Source of the DNA: Acidobacteriota bacterium | Lineage (GTDB): Bacteria; Acidobacteriota; Blastocatellia; Pyrinomonadales; Pyrinomonadaceae | Direction: 5' to 3' | Assembly (NCBI GenBank): GCA_013813755.1 | Contig: JACCRD010000131.1 | Location: forward strand, 1 to 35,485 | Length of the DNA stretch: 35,485 nucleotides | Shown: positions 8,365 through 17,746 of the stretch, piece by piece | Numbering within the stretch: position 1 is the first letter of the stretch | Layout: each line of letters opens with the position of its first letter | Position numbers and translations under genes: made by a program | The notes under the pieces: model-generated | What the model was told of the DNA's origin: nothing | Databases searched by the model: none | Seen by the model: the letters and a program-made list of their open reading frames with translations, nothing else

Positions 8365-9141
8365 ATGAAAATTATTGTTTTAATGAAACAAGTTGCCAAC
8401 AAAGACGCGGTTTTGCGTGTTGGCAGAGACGAGAAATGGATTGATGAATCCGATATTGCTCATCAAACCAACGAATCTGACGGCTATGCGCTCGAAGAAG
8501 CTTTGCGGCTCAAAGAAGCGAAAGGCGAAGGTGAAGTTGTCGTCTGCACGCTTGGCGCGCAAAGTGCAAAAACTGTTTTAAAAGACGCTCTAGCGCGCGG
8601 CGCTGACCGGGCGATTCATATTGTCAATGAAAACGAAAACCGTCTGTCGCCTTATCAGATTGCTAAGACTATTGCCGATGCGATCAGGGAGGAAAATGCC
8701 GATTTAGTTTTCACAGGGCTTCAATCCGATGATGCAAGTTACGGTCAAACGGGAGTAATTTTGGCGGAACTTCTGGGAATTCCTCACGCGACGATTGTCA
8801 TCGATATTGATCGCAGCAATTTGGAAAATAATCTGCGCATCAAAAGAGAACTCGAAAGTGGTTGGTATCAATGGTTTACATATCAATTGCCCGCGCTTCT
8901 GACGATTCAATCAGGTATTTCGCAAATTCGTTACGCTAGCTTGAAAGGAATTATGGCGGCGAAAAAGAAGGAGATTAAGGAAGTTAACGCTTCATTCGAC
9001 AATTTCGATTCGGCGCAACACATCCAAAAAGTTTATCTTCCGCTGAAAACCAAACAAACACAGATGCTCGGAAACGGCAACGCGAAAGCCGGCGCGGTTG
9101 AATTGATTGAGAAATTAAAAACAGAAGTCAGAGTTTTATAA
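8365..9141 (+). CDS. etfB: Electron transfer flavoprotein beta subunit
   Basis: MKIIVLMKQV...; EEALRLKEAKGEGEVVVCTLG; FTGLQSDDASYGQTGVILAELLGIPHAT; LPALLTIQSGI. Confidence 0.93.
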   Translation: MKIIVLMKQVANKDAVLRVGRDEKWIDESDIAHQTNESDGYALEEALRLKEAKGEGEVVVCTLGAQSAKTVLKDALARGADRAIHIVNENENRLSPYQIAKTIADAIREENADLVFTGLQSDDASYGQTGVILAELLGIPHATIVIDIDRSNLENNLRIKRELESGWYQWFTYQLPALLTIQSGISQIRYASLKGIMAAKKKEIKEVNASFDNFDSAQHIQKVYLPLKTKQTQMLGNGNAKAGAVELIEKLKTEVRVL

Positions 9142-9205
9142 CAAGCTTTACAAGTATAAATTAAGCTTAGTAAGAAATAAATTTGTCGTGCTAATTTAGA
9201 AAAAT

Positions 9206-10177
9206 ATGATTTTAGTATTTATCGAACACAAAAATTGTGTTTTAAACAAAGCCTCGCTTGAAGCGGTTGCTGCCGCGCAAAACATCGGTAAGGACTTAGG
9301 TTTGAGTGTGACTGCCGTGATTCCATGTGACAAAGATTGTAGTTTGGCTCAGGAATTAGCTGCTTATAATTTGGAAAAAGTTATTGTTGCGAAAAACGAT
9401 AAACTCGGAATATATACACCTGATGCTTATGCGGATGCGTGGGAAAATGTGATTAAAGCGACAAATCCAAAATATGTCGTGATGGCGCACACTTATCAGG
9501 TGCGAGATTTTGCGCCGAAAATTGCTGCGCGGCTGGGAAGGGAAGTGGTCGCAGACTGCATTCGCTACCGCCATGAAAACGGAAAACTTGTTTTTACGCG
9601 CCGTATTTTTCTTGGCAAATTAGATGCTGATGTCACAATTGAAGGCGACGCGCCATATTTTGTAACGTTTCAATCAGGCGCATTCCGCGGCGAGAACGCC
9701 GAAAAGGGCGACGGCGCAAAAGTTGAAATAATGGAAGTTCAAATCAGCGAGCCGCGAATGCGGGCGGAAGAACCGTTTCAGGAAGTAAAAGCATCAGTTG
9801 ATTTAACAAAATCAGGAATAATCGTGGCAGTCGGGCGCGGCATCAAATCACAGGAAAATATTGCCCAAGCTCAAGCGCTTGCCGATGCGCTCGGCGGGGA
9901 CCTCGCCGCATCGCGTCCGATTTGCGACGCTGAATGGCTACCGATTGAACGGCAAATCGGCTCCAGCGGACAAACCGTCGCTCCGAAAGTTTATATCGCG
10001 CTCGGAATTTCCGGCGCGATTCAGCATATCGTCGGTATGAAAAATGCCGGAACAATCGTCGCCATTAATAAAGACAAGGAAGCTCCAATCTTTGATATCG
10101 CCGACTACGGAATTGTCGGAGATTTGTTTGAAGCCCTGCCCGTGATGGTCGAAGAAATTAAAAAAGCGAAAGGTTAA
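9206..10177 (+). CDS. etfA: Electron transfer flavoprotein alpha subunit
   Basis: RPICDAEWLPIERQIGSSGQTVAPKVYIALGISGAIQHIVGMKNAGTIVAINKDKEAPIFDIADYGIVGDLFEALP. Confidence 0.95.
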   Translation: MILVFIEHKNCVLNKASLEAVAAAQNIGKDLGLSVTAVIPCDKDCSLAQELAAYNLEKVIVAKNDKLGIYTPDAYADAWENVIKATNPKYVVMAHTYQVRDFAPKIAARLGREVVADCIRYRHENGKLVFTRRIFLGKLDADVTIEGDAPYFVTFQSGAFRGENAEKGDGAKVEIMEVQISEPRMRAEEPFQEVKASVDLTKSGIIVAVGRGIKSQENIAQAQALADALGGDLAASRPICDAEWLPIERQIGSSGQTVAPKVYIALGISGAIQHIVGMKNAGTIVAINKDKEAPIFDIADYGIVGDLFEALPVMVEEIKKAKG

Positions 10178-10191
10178 ACTTAATTTTTCAG

Positions 10192-10239
10192 TAAACAAGA
10201 AAGCCGTTAGAAATTAATTTCTAACGGCTTTCTTGTTTA
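10192..10239. terminator. Bidirectional intrinsic terminator (48-bp perfect palindrome)
   Basis: TAAACAAGAAAGCCGTTAGAAATTAATTTCTAACGGCTTTCTTGTTTA is exactly self-complementary and lies between convergent etfA (+) and the ORF at 10255 (-). Confidence 0.9.
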
Positions 10240-10254
10240 TAATAAATCTTGTGA

Positions 10255-10638
10255 TTAGTTAAATCCGTCCTTGTCTTTAGAACTTTCGTCCAGCTCAAAA
10301 CGATTACGGTCGCGTTTTTCCATTTTTTCTAAAAGATCGAGCGGTTCATTATCCTGGTAATCGATACCCATCGCGTGCGCGTTTTCTTCAACGTCAGATT
10401 GATCAGGCGTTGGATTGTGACCGAAAACCGATTCTGAACCGGTGCTGTTAACATCCGCCCAGTCCGCGTCAACATCGCCGCCCGAATCAGCCGGAGAAGA
10501 TGAGTTATGTTCAGAAAGACGCTCTTTTAATTCATTTGGGGCTTGCGGAGCGTGCGCGATTTCTTCGTCCATAAATTCTTTGATGTCCTGATCAGGCGGC
10601 GTTTCTTTTTCGTAAAATTCCAAATCTTTTCCGGTCAT
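10255..10638 (-). CDS. Acidic low-complexity hypothetical protein
   Basis: 127-aa ORF, Asp/Glu/Ser-rich, between a terminator and a plausible RBS-like region; no family recognised. Confidence 0.6.
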   Translation of the reverse strand: MTGKDLEFYEKETPPDQDIKEFMDEEIAHAPQAPNELKERLSEHNSSSPADSGGDVDADWADVNSTGSESVFGHNPTPDQSDVEENAHAMGIDYQDNEPLDLLEKMEKRDRNRFELDESSKDKDGFN

Positions 10639-10713
10639 AAATTCTACCTCTTTTTGTTTATTCAGACTGAGAAAAGCATAACATATCGATAGAAAGAAAG
10701 TGAACGCGATTGA

Positions 10714-10986
10714 TTAAATGAAAACTATCGACTGCGCCGAAGGAATCTCGAATCGCCGGCGGCAGCGCATATTTTTGCACATCAGCATATCGTCCATCCG
10801 CACCATATAATCACGCGATTTATCCAACTGCGCGCGTTCCTGTTGATTGAGATTTCGGGGTAAATTTTTTTTCTTTGTCCGCTTGAGCCAACGCACATCG
10901 TAGTCGTTTCGCTCACGGCAATTAGGGCAAGCGAAACTTGCCATTTTTATTTCCTGTTTTTCGTCGAAAATATCTTTTTCCTGCAT
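10714..10986 (-). CDS. Small putative zinc-ribbon protein
   Basis: CPNCRERNDYDV ... CKNMRCRRRF: two CxxC/CxxxxC-type knuckles. Confidence 0.6.
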   Translation of the reverse strand: MQEKDIFDEKQEIKMASFACPNCRERNDYDVRWLKRTKKKNLPRNLNQQERAQLDKSRDYMVRMDDMLMCKNMRCRRRFEIPSAQSIVFI

Positions 10987-11052
10987 AAAATGTGAACCGC
11001 AAATGGTTTAGCTTAACAACAGAGCAATGATAAATACCTCCGCTGATAACGG

Positions 11053-11349
11053 TTAATTTTCTTTCGGCAAATCTCTCAAATACTGAAAGCTATAAATGCC
11101 GGTTTCGTGACCGTCTGAAAATCGAAAATTCAGCGCGTATCGACCGACAATCGAGATTGAGGAAAATGATAGATCATCGACGATTTGATCAGGTTTCAGA
11201 ATTTTTTCACCCGTCCATTCGTTAATGCACCCGGCACACGGACAAGACTTTCTCAAATATGCCGCGTGAAATACGTCTTCTTTTCCGTCCGACCATCTAA
11301 CTAAGAGTTCATTGTTTGTTTCCTCGACAATTTCGATTGGTTCAATCAT
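11053..11349 (-). CDS. DUF971 (gamma-butyrobetaine hydroxylase-like N-terminal domain) protein
   Basis: LLVRWSDGKEDVFHAAYLRKSCPCAGC...VGRYALNFRFSDGHETGIYSFQYLRDL. Confidence 0.88.
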   Translation of the reverse strand: MIEPIEIVEETNNELLVRWSDGKEDVFHAAYLRKSCPCAGCINEWTGEKILKPDQIVDDLSFSSISIVGRYALNFRFSDGHETGIYSFQYLRDLPKEN

Positions 11350-11674
11350 CAGATTTTAGAATTTTCTCGACATCGCTCGCTGTTACGTCGTAATGCGAAG
11401 CCTGATAAACGACCTTTCCGTTTTTCACAACAATTGCCTGCGGTGATTCGTGCCGGACACCGGTTTTTCTAGCGATAGCGTTTGAAACGTCTCGAGAATT
11501 TTGGATGATAACCAAATGTATGTCAGCGTCGGCATTGGAAATTTCCTGATAAACTCCCGCGCTAATTGGACAAGTCGTGCTGTGCTTAAACAAAACAATT
11601 GGATTTTCAACGGATTTGCTGAACAACTGTTCCAATTTTTCGATTGTATCTAATTTAATAAAATTTGCTTTCAT
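11342..11674 (-). CDS. Monothiol bacilliredoxin, BrxC/YtxJ-like
   Basis: Thioredoxin-like with single active Cys: VLFKHSTTCPISAGVYQEI; HESPQAIVVKNGKVVYQASHYDVTASDVEKIL. Overlaps the next CDS by 8 bp. Confidence 0.85.
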   Translation of the reverse strand: MKANFIKLDTIEKLEQLFSKSVENPIVLFKHSTTCPISAGVYQEISNADADIHLVIIQNSRDVSNAIARKTGVRHESPQAIVVKNGKVVYQASHYDVTASDVEKILKSDD

Positions 11675-11677
11675 AAT

Positions 11678-12433
11678 TTAATTATAACTTCCCGCATTTT
11701 GATACGCACTTGGCGAAGGCGGAATGTTTGACGGAATGTTACTAAAATAGTCTAAAGACGGAAATACTTTTCGATAAACAACGAGCGCGCCTGCAAACAT
11801 TATTGGCAGCATCAAGTAAACACCAACCAGACAGAGCGCGTAGCCGATTATCATCATTGCCACTTCAAGAGCGACGAATCCGATTATGCCGCCCAAATTA
11901 TTCCACACAGCTTTGGCGCTTAACTTAAAAGCTGCCATTCCCGAAAGTTTATATTCGACGATTAAAGGATAAGCAAACAACACGAAAGTGTGAATTATTC
12001 CTAAAACAATCCAAAGTATCAGTATCTCAACTGCAAAAAAACTTAAATAGGGAATCATCAGACTCGGATCCGGGTTATTTGACTGCATCAATGAAATTTG
12101 CATTAGAACTAAAGGAATATAAGCCAGAATTCCAAACAATATTGCGGGTAATATTAAAACCAGAGACGCCACCAAACCGGGCACAAAAAAATCGAAGCCT
12201 TTAAATAAATCTCCAAAACTTACGGCTTGCCCGTTCATTTTTTGAAAAAGGCAAAAATAAATTCCGCACATCATCGCGCCGAGAAGTATGCCGAAAGGCA
12301 CGGCACCGGCAATCAGCATTCCGACCAGAGTGATAGCAAAGATTAACCAATACTGGTCTTTGATTAATTCCCACCCTTCCTTCATACATTCGACAGGACG
12401 AATTACCCGGGTCTTAAATTGAATTTCCGACAT
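11678..12433 (-). CDS. Multi-pass integral membrane protein of unknown function
   Basis: 251 aa with several hydrophobic segments; GWELIKDQYWLIFAITLVGMLIAGAVPFGILLGAMMCGIYFC. Confidence 0.75.
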   Translation of the reverse strand: MSEIQFKTRVIRPVECMKEGWELIKDQYWLIFAITLVGMLIAGAVPFGILLGAMMCGIYFCLFQKMNGQAVSFGDLFKGFDFFVPGLVASLVLILPAILFGILAYIPLVLMQISLMQSNNPDPSLMIPYLSFFAVEILILWIVLGIIHTFVLFAYPLIVEYKLSGMAAFKLSAKAVWNNLGGIIGFVALEVAMMIIGYALCLVGVYLMLPIMFAGALVVYRKVFPSLDYFSNIPSNIPPSPSAYQNAGSYN

Positions 12434-12437
12434 AAAT

Positions 12438-14654
12438 TTACTTACCTGCTTGATAAATTTTCTCGATATAATCCTTTAACATTCGGTCGCTGGAAAATTG
12501 CGGTGTCAGCGTCGCAAGTGAATTTTTCATTCGCCGAATCCACTCGCTTGATAATCCGTCCGCGTTTTTTGCATAATATGTGGGAACGACTTCAGTTTCC
12601 AGAACTTTATAAAGTGATTCGGCGTCGTCTTTGTCAATTTTTTCAATGGCTGTATCATCTTCATCCCTCAAAACGCCAAGCGAAAATCCGTTTTCTCCGT
12701 TAAAACCTTCAATCCACCAACCGTCCAAAATTGAAAGATTAAGACCGCCGTTCATCGCTACTTTTTGACCGCTGGTTCCGCTGGCTTCGAGCGGGCGGCG
12801 CGGAACATTGAGCCAAACGTCAACGCCCTGAACAAGATAACGCGCTACTTCCTGATCGTAATCTTCCAAAAAAACAGCACGCCGCTGCCACTGCGAATTT
12901 TCATCAAAACTCATCAAATTCTGCAAAATTTCCTTCGCGCTTCGATCCTGCGGATGTGCTTTGCCGGCAAAAACAAATTGGACGGGCTTTTCGACATCGT
13001 CCACCATTTTAACGAGTCTTTCCAAATCGGTCAGAAGCAAATTCCAGCGCTTGTAAGCAGCTACGCGACGCGCGAAACCGATTGTTAAAATGTCCGGAGA
13101 AAACAATTTGTTAGTATTTCTGTGTTCATTGATAGTATTGTGCGAACCGATTTCAGCAGAAAAGGTTTTTTGGCGAATAAACGAAACGAGCAATTGCTTT
13201 AATAATTGGTGTGTTTTCCAAATTTCGGCATCGGGGATCTTCTCAATCGCTGCGCGCCAGGCTGTTTCATCCGGCAGTATTTCAGACCAGTTTTTTCCGA
13301 TACGTTTTTCGTAAAGCGTCTGAAATACGGGCGCGATCCAAGTCGGAGCGTGAATGCCGTTGGTCACATACGTGATCGGAACTTCTTCGCTTTTTGTGAT
13401 TTCAGGAAACATCTCCAGCCACAAATCACGCGAAACTTCACCGTGTTTTTCACTTACGCCGTTTGCCGAACGAGTCAGGCGAAGCGCGAGCGGCGTCATT
13501 CCGAACCACTCAGCGTCGTCTTCAGGATTCGTGCGTCCGAGCGCGAAAAGCTCTTCTTTAGTAATTTTCAACGCCGAAATAAAATTTTTGTCGAAACATC
13601 CCTCGATGGCATCCGGCGAAAACGTATCGTTTCCGGCTGACACCGGTGTGTGAGTTGTGAAAACACATTTTTTCCTGACGAAATTAATTGCATCGTCAAA
13701 TGTGGAGTTCACATTTAATTCTAAATATTCTCTTGCCAATTCGAGAGTCAAAAACGCGGAATGTCCTTCATTCAAATGATAAATTGATGGTTCAACGCCA
13801 AGTTTTCTGAGAAGCCGGACACCGCCGATACCGAGGATTTTCTCCTGTACAATCCGCGTTTCCGTGTCGCCGCCATATAAATGTCCGGTAATCAGGCGAT
13901 CAACTTCAGAATTTTGTTCAACATTCGTATCAAGCAAATAAAGCGAAATTCGTCCGATTCGGGCAAGCCAGGCGCGCGCGAAAACTTCTCGACCGCGAAT
14001 GTGAATCGAGATCAAAATCAGGTTGCTTTCTTCGTCCTGAATAGGTTCTAACGCAAGTTCGTTTTCAAAAGAATCTAAATAATGCTCTTCCTGCAAACCT
14101 TCATGGTTAATTTTTTGTCGAAAATAGCCATATCGATAAAATAAACCGACGGCAACCAACGGCACGTTCATATCGCTGGCAGACTTGAGATGATCACCGG
14201 CAAGAATGCCGAGCCCGCCTGAATAAATCGGTAAAGAATTATGAATGCCGTATTCGGCGCAAAAGTACGCCGCCGGATTCACGCCGCTGATATTTTTGAA
14301 ATTCTCCAGAGCAGCGGAAATATATTTCTCAAAATTTTCAGAAAAAATTTGCATTCTTTCTAAATAACTTGTGTCCAGAGCTTTTTGCCAAAGCCTCAAC
14401 TCGCTGGCTCGCTTAAGAAATAAACGCGGATTTTGTTCACACTCGTCCCAAAGCCGCGGATCGATTTCTCGAAATAAATTCGTGCCTTCAGGTTTCCAGG
14501 ACCAAAAATAATTCCACGACAGAGTTTCTAAAAATCGAAGATTTTCAGGAAGTTGGCGGTCGAAACGAAAGTTGTTTCTAAAATTTTCTTCATTCTGCAA
14601 CTTTGCCGCCGGCTGCATATTTCTCTTAGTTTCAATTGAAGATGCTTCTGTCAT
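12438..14654 (-). CDS. glgP: Alpha-glucan phosphorylase (GT35)
   Basis: VAYFCAEYGIHNSLPIYSGGLGILAGDHLKSASDMNVPLVAVGL-type block, HLNEGHSAFLTLE, THTPVSAGNDTF, VTNGIHAPTW, GFARRVAAYKRWNLLL, NVPRRPLEASGTSGQKVAMNGGLNLSILDGWW. Confidence 0.94.
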   Translation of the reverse strand: MTEASSIETKRNMQPAAKLQNEENFRNNFRFDRQLPENLRFLETLSWNYFWSWKPEGTNLFREIDPRLWDECEQNPRLFLKRASELRLWQKALDTSYLERMQIFSENFEKYISAALENFKNISGVNPAAYFCAEYGIHNSLPIYSGGLGILAGDHLKSASDMNVPLVAVGLFYRYGYFRQKINHEGLQEEHYLDSFENELALEPIQDEESNLILISIHIRGREVFARAWLARIGRISLYLLDTNVEQNSEVDRLITGHLYGGDTETRIVQEKILGIGGVRLLRKLGVEPSIYHLNEGHSAFLTLELAREYLELNVNSTFDDAINFVRKKCVFTTHTPVSAGNDTFSPDAIEGCFDKNFISALKITKEELFALGRTNPEDDAEWFGMTPLALRLTRSANGVSEKHGEVSRDLWLEMFPEITKSEEVPITYVTNGIHAPTWIAPVFQTLYEKRIGKNWSEILPDETAWRAAIEKIPDAEIWKTHQLLKQLLVSFIRQKTFSAEIGSHNTINEHRNTNKLFSPDILTIGFARRVAAYKRWNLLLTDLERLVKMVDDVEKPVQFVFAGKAHPQDRSAKEILQNLMSFDENSQWQRRAVFLEDYDQEVARYLVQGVDVWLNVPRRPLEASGTSGQKVAMNGGLNLSILDGWWIEGFNGENGFSLGVLRDEDDTAIEKIDKDDAESLYKVLETEVVPTYYAKNADGLSSEWIRRMKNSLATLTPQFSSDRMLKDYIEKIYQAGK

Positions 14655-14768
14655 AAATTAGAATTACTCATCCAAAGTCAAAAGCCAGAGTAATCTCGAA
14701 ACTATAAACTATCAACTTTTAAGTATCAAATGGATTGGATAAAATTTCGTTTAAGAGTTTTTTTGAGA

Positions 14769-15311
14769 TCAGAAATTCTGCTGCCTGATAAATTTTTGCG
14801 CATCAGTTTCTGAAAAGAATATGAGAAGAATTATTTTGGGCGTTTGATTTTGAGTAACAAAATTTTTTATCGCTTCAGACGAGATTTGAGCGGCTTTGTG
14901 TTTTGGATAACCATACGCGCCAGTAGAAATCGAAGGAAAAGCAATTGATTGGATATTATTTTTAACAGCTAAATCAAGCGAATTTTTATAACAATCGGCA
15001 AGCAGTTCCGCGTCACGACTTTTATTTAATCCATAAACAGGACCGACCGTATGAATCACAAATCTTGCCTTTAAGTTTCCGCCGCCGGTAATGACGGCTT
15101 CGCCGGTCGGTAAGCCTGTGGGAAATTTTCTGCGGCGAATTTCCCGGCATTCGTCTAAAATGTTTGACCCGCCTGCGCGATGAATCGCTCCATCAACTCC
15201 GCCTCCGCCAAGCAGCGTCAAGTTTGCCGCGTTGACGATGGCATCAACATTTTCTTTTGTAATGTCGCCAACTTTAACGATAACGCGTTCGCTTAAAAAG
15301 CTTTTATTCAT
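14769..15311 (-). CDS. Macro-domain protein (O-acetyl-ADP-ribose deacetylase type)
   Basis: VDAIVNAANLTLLGGGGVDGAIHRAGG; GEAVITGGGNLKARFVIHTVGPVY; SIAFPSISTGAYGYP. Confidence 0.93.
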   Translation of the reverse strand: MNKSFLSERVIVKVGDITKENVDAIVNAANLTLLGGGGVDGAIHRAGGSNILDECREIRRRKFPTGLPTGEAVITGGGNLKARFVIHTVGPVYGLNKSRDAELLADCYKNSLDLAVKNNIQSIAFPSISTGAYGYPKHKAAQISSEAIKNFVTQNQTPKIILLIFFSETDAQKFIRQQNF

Positions 15312-15439
15312 TATTTTGAAATTACGGAATTTTTGGTTTCGGGTTGTTAAACATTTAATAATTTTTATCGGATCGTATGAATTATTTTAATCTTCCGCAA
15401 ACTGCCCGATTTGAATCGTCTCCGCTTTTCGTAAATTTC

Positions 15440-15469
15440 TTGACATAGAATGTAAACGCTTCATAATAT
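15440..15469 (+). promoter_or_regulatory. Sigma-70-like promoter for the M28 peptidase gene
   Basis: TTGACA (15440-15445), 18-nt spacer, TAATAT (15464-15469); implies a roughly 150-nt 5' UTR. Confidence 0.55.
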
Positions 15470-15624
15470 TACATACAAGCACCTGAGTAGTTTAGTAATC
15501 CAACAATTTTTTTCCAACACAGAGTTTTACAAGCGTTTTTATTTTTCACAACAAATTCAAATTCTTTTGATATTTGCTTTTCCACAGATTCATTGTCTGT
15601 GCCTGATTAAAGAGGTTTTACCAT

Positions 15625-17193
15625 ATGACTCGTTTATCTGTTTTTCGAAAGCTTAATTTTCATTTTTTTGTATTGGGGATTTTATCGATTGCCGCAGTTT
15701 TAATAATTCTCGGCTCGATAAAATCATCGGCGGAATCAAATAAAGATCCACAAAATCCAAACAGCAAAGCTCGTTGGATTACTGTCGATGAAAGTGAGTT
15801 GAGTCATATTCAAAACGTCTCTGAAAATACAAGTTCGCGTGTCGATTTGAAAATTTTTGAAAAACGCGGAGGAATATCGATTATTGAAGCTGACGAGGAG
15901 CAAACCCTCGATTTATCGAGGAATATGCACACGGAGTTTAATAAATGCGCCGGTTTTATGGCTCACGAAACACTTGAAGCGGCGCGTCTATCAATCGAAA
16001 ACAGCTCGTTGGCGGATTCGACTCAACAAATTGTTGAATATTCAATTAACAATCAGGCAGCTGTCAATCCGATGATTGCCGAAACTCGGGAAGCAAACAT
16101 TCGAGAAACTATCACGCGTCTTTCAACTGATTTTCCGACTCGTCGTTATAATCAGCCGTCTGGTGTCGCTTCGGCGAATTGGATCAAAAACAGATGGACT
16201 GCGCTCGCTGCCGGACGAAACGATATAACAGTCGAGTTTTTTAATCACACATATTCGTCGCTGCCGGCATACTCACAGCCTTCGGTTATTTTAACCGTGC
16301 GAGGAACAAATTTTCCGGATGAGGTCGTTGTACTTGGCGGTCATCAGGACTCAATTAACTTGGTGGCGGGCGCCGGTCATACGGGAAGCGCGCCGGGAGC
16401 CGATGATGACGCTTCGGGAATTGCCAGCCTGACCGAAACAATTCGCGTAATGGTAGCGAAAAACTTTCGTCCGCAACGAACCGTTAAATTTATGGCTTAC
16501 GCGGCGGAGGAAATCGGACTTGTCGGTTCACAGGCGATTGCTGCAGATTTTAGATCGCGCGGAGTTAATGTAATAGGCGTTTTGCAGCTTGATATGACAA
16601 ATTATCAAAGTCCGGGGGCAGTAGCTGATATCGCGATAACAACTGACTCAACAAATGCTTCGCAAAATAATTTTCTGCGCAATTTAATCGCGTTCTATCA
16701 ACCGACTTTGGTGGTTGCGGATGATACTTGCGGATATAGCTGTTCTGATCATGCCGCGTGGTATAATCAAGGTTTTGTCGTATCTTTTCCGTTTGAAGGT
16801 ATTAATTCAAATCCAACGATTCACACCCCAAGCGACACGCTTGCGCAAAGCAATGGAAATGCCAGTCACGCGCTTAAGTTTACCAATATCGCGGTTGCGT
16901 ATCTTGGCGAATTGGCAAAGGGAACATCAAATATTACGACGGCAGCATCAGTTAAACTTTCCGGCAGAGTTTTGGAAGGGCGCAGAGGCATTTCCAGAGC
17001 ACGAGTTTCTTTGAGCGATGCAAATGGCGCGATTCGCACGACTTTAACCAATTCGTCCGGTTATTACCAATTTACAGATGTCGCGGTCGGTGAAATTTAT
17101 ACCCTTGACGCGCAAAGCAAGCGTTATAAATTTACTCCACAGTTAGTAAATGTGACTGAAGAATTAATCGATCTAAACTTTTATCTCCACTAA
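15625..17193 (+). CDS. Secreted/anchored M28-family aminopeptidase with C-terminal carboxypeptidase-regulatory-like domain
   Basis: N-terminal TM/signal; VVVLGGHQDSIN...APGADDDASGIASLTE, AYAAEEIGLVGSQAIA, CSDHAAWYNQGF, HTPSDTL; C-terminal KLSGRVLEGRRGISRARVSLSDANG...TLTNSSGYYQFTDVAVG. Confidence 0.9.
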   Translation: MTRLSVFRKLNFHFFVLGILSIAAVLIILGSIKSSAESNKDPQNPNSKARWITVDESELSHIQNVSENTSSRVDLKIFEKRGGISIIEADEEQTLDLSRNMHTEFNKCAGFMAHETLEAARLSIENSSLADSTQQIVEYSINNQAAVNPMIAETREANIRETITRLSTDFPTRRYNQPSGVASANWIKNRWTALAAGRNDITVEFFNHTYSSLPAYSQPSVILTVRGTNFPDEVVVLGGHQDSINLVAGAGHTGSAPGADDDASGIASLTETIRVMVAKNFRPQRTVKFMAYAAEEIGLVGSQAIAADFRSRGVNVIGVLQLDMTNYQSPGAVADIAITTDSTNASQNNFLRNLIAFYQPTLVVADDTCGYSCSDHAAWYNQGFVVSFPFEGINSNPTIHTPSDTLAQSNGNASHALKFTNIAVAYLGELAKGTSNITTAASVKLSGRVLEGRRGISRARVSLSDANGAIRTTLTNSSGYYQFTDVAVGEIYTLDAQSKRYKFTPQLVNVTEELIDLNFYLH

Positions 17194-17252
17194 AGATTTT
17201 TATTTGAAATTAGTAAATAAATCTGTAAGTTCCTTTAATTGGGTGAAGAAAT

Positions 17253-17582
17253 TTAGCTGAGAGGTTTGACACTGATTTCATCAAACATCGCTTGGCGGCG
17301 CAGGGTCTCGGCGAGCTTTTCAGCTTTGTCTTTGTTGAGAATTTGCGGAGACGCGCGACAGGATATTTCAAATATCCCGTCATCAATCATCTCCAATTCC
17401 AAATCGCTGAGCGGGATTCCGCTGGTCGCCTGAATATTGTCGAAATTGTGAATGCGGAACTTTCCTTTCTCTTCGACAAATTCTTCGATAAAAGGATCGC
17501 ACAAAGCGTGTTTGGCTTCTTCGACCGTAAAATAATTTCCTTCCACAACCAGACAAAATTCGGTATATTTTGTATTATTCAT
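17253..17582 (-). CDS. Hypothetical protein
   Basis: 109-aa ORF with balanced composition; no family recognised; converges on the M28 gene. Confidence 0.6.
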   Translation of the reverse strand: MNNTKYTEFCLVVEGNYFTVEEAKHALCDPFIEEFVEEKGKFRIHNFDNIQATSGIPLSDLELEMIDDGIFEISCRASPQILNKDKAEKLAETLRRQAMFDEISVKPLS

Positions 17583-17746
17583 AAAAAAATTAAGAAATAA
17601 TATTCAGTTTCTCATAATTTTACAATAAATTTTTGCCCGAGAAAACAAAAAAACATTTTTACCAATTTATTTTACAAACGTCTTTGCTTAAGGCAAATTT
17701 ATTGATTATTATTTCAACAAAACTTTCAGAAGGGAAATAAATTTGA

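Noticed and set aside
9142-9205. AAGCTT...AAGCTT pair in the etfB-etfA spacer
   Set aside because: Only a 6-bp palindrome repeated twice; could be chance in AT-rich DNA.
13206-13640. 144-aa plus-strand ORF opposite glgP
   Set aside because: Antisense to conserved GT35 motifs; no independent coding evidence.
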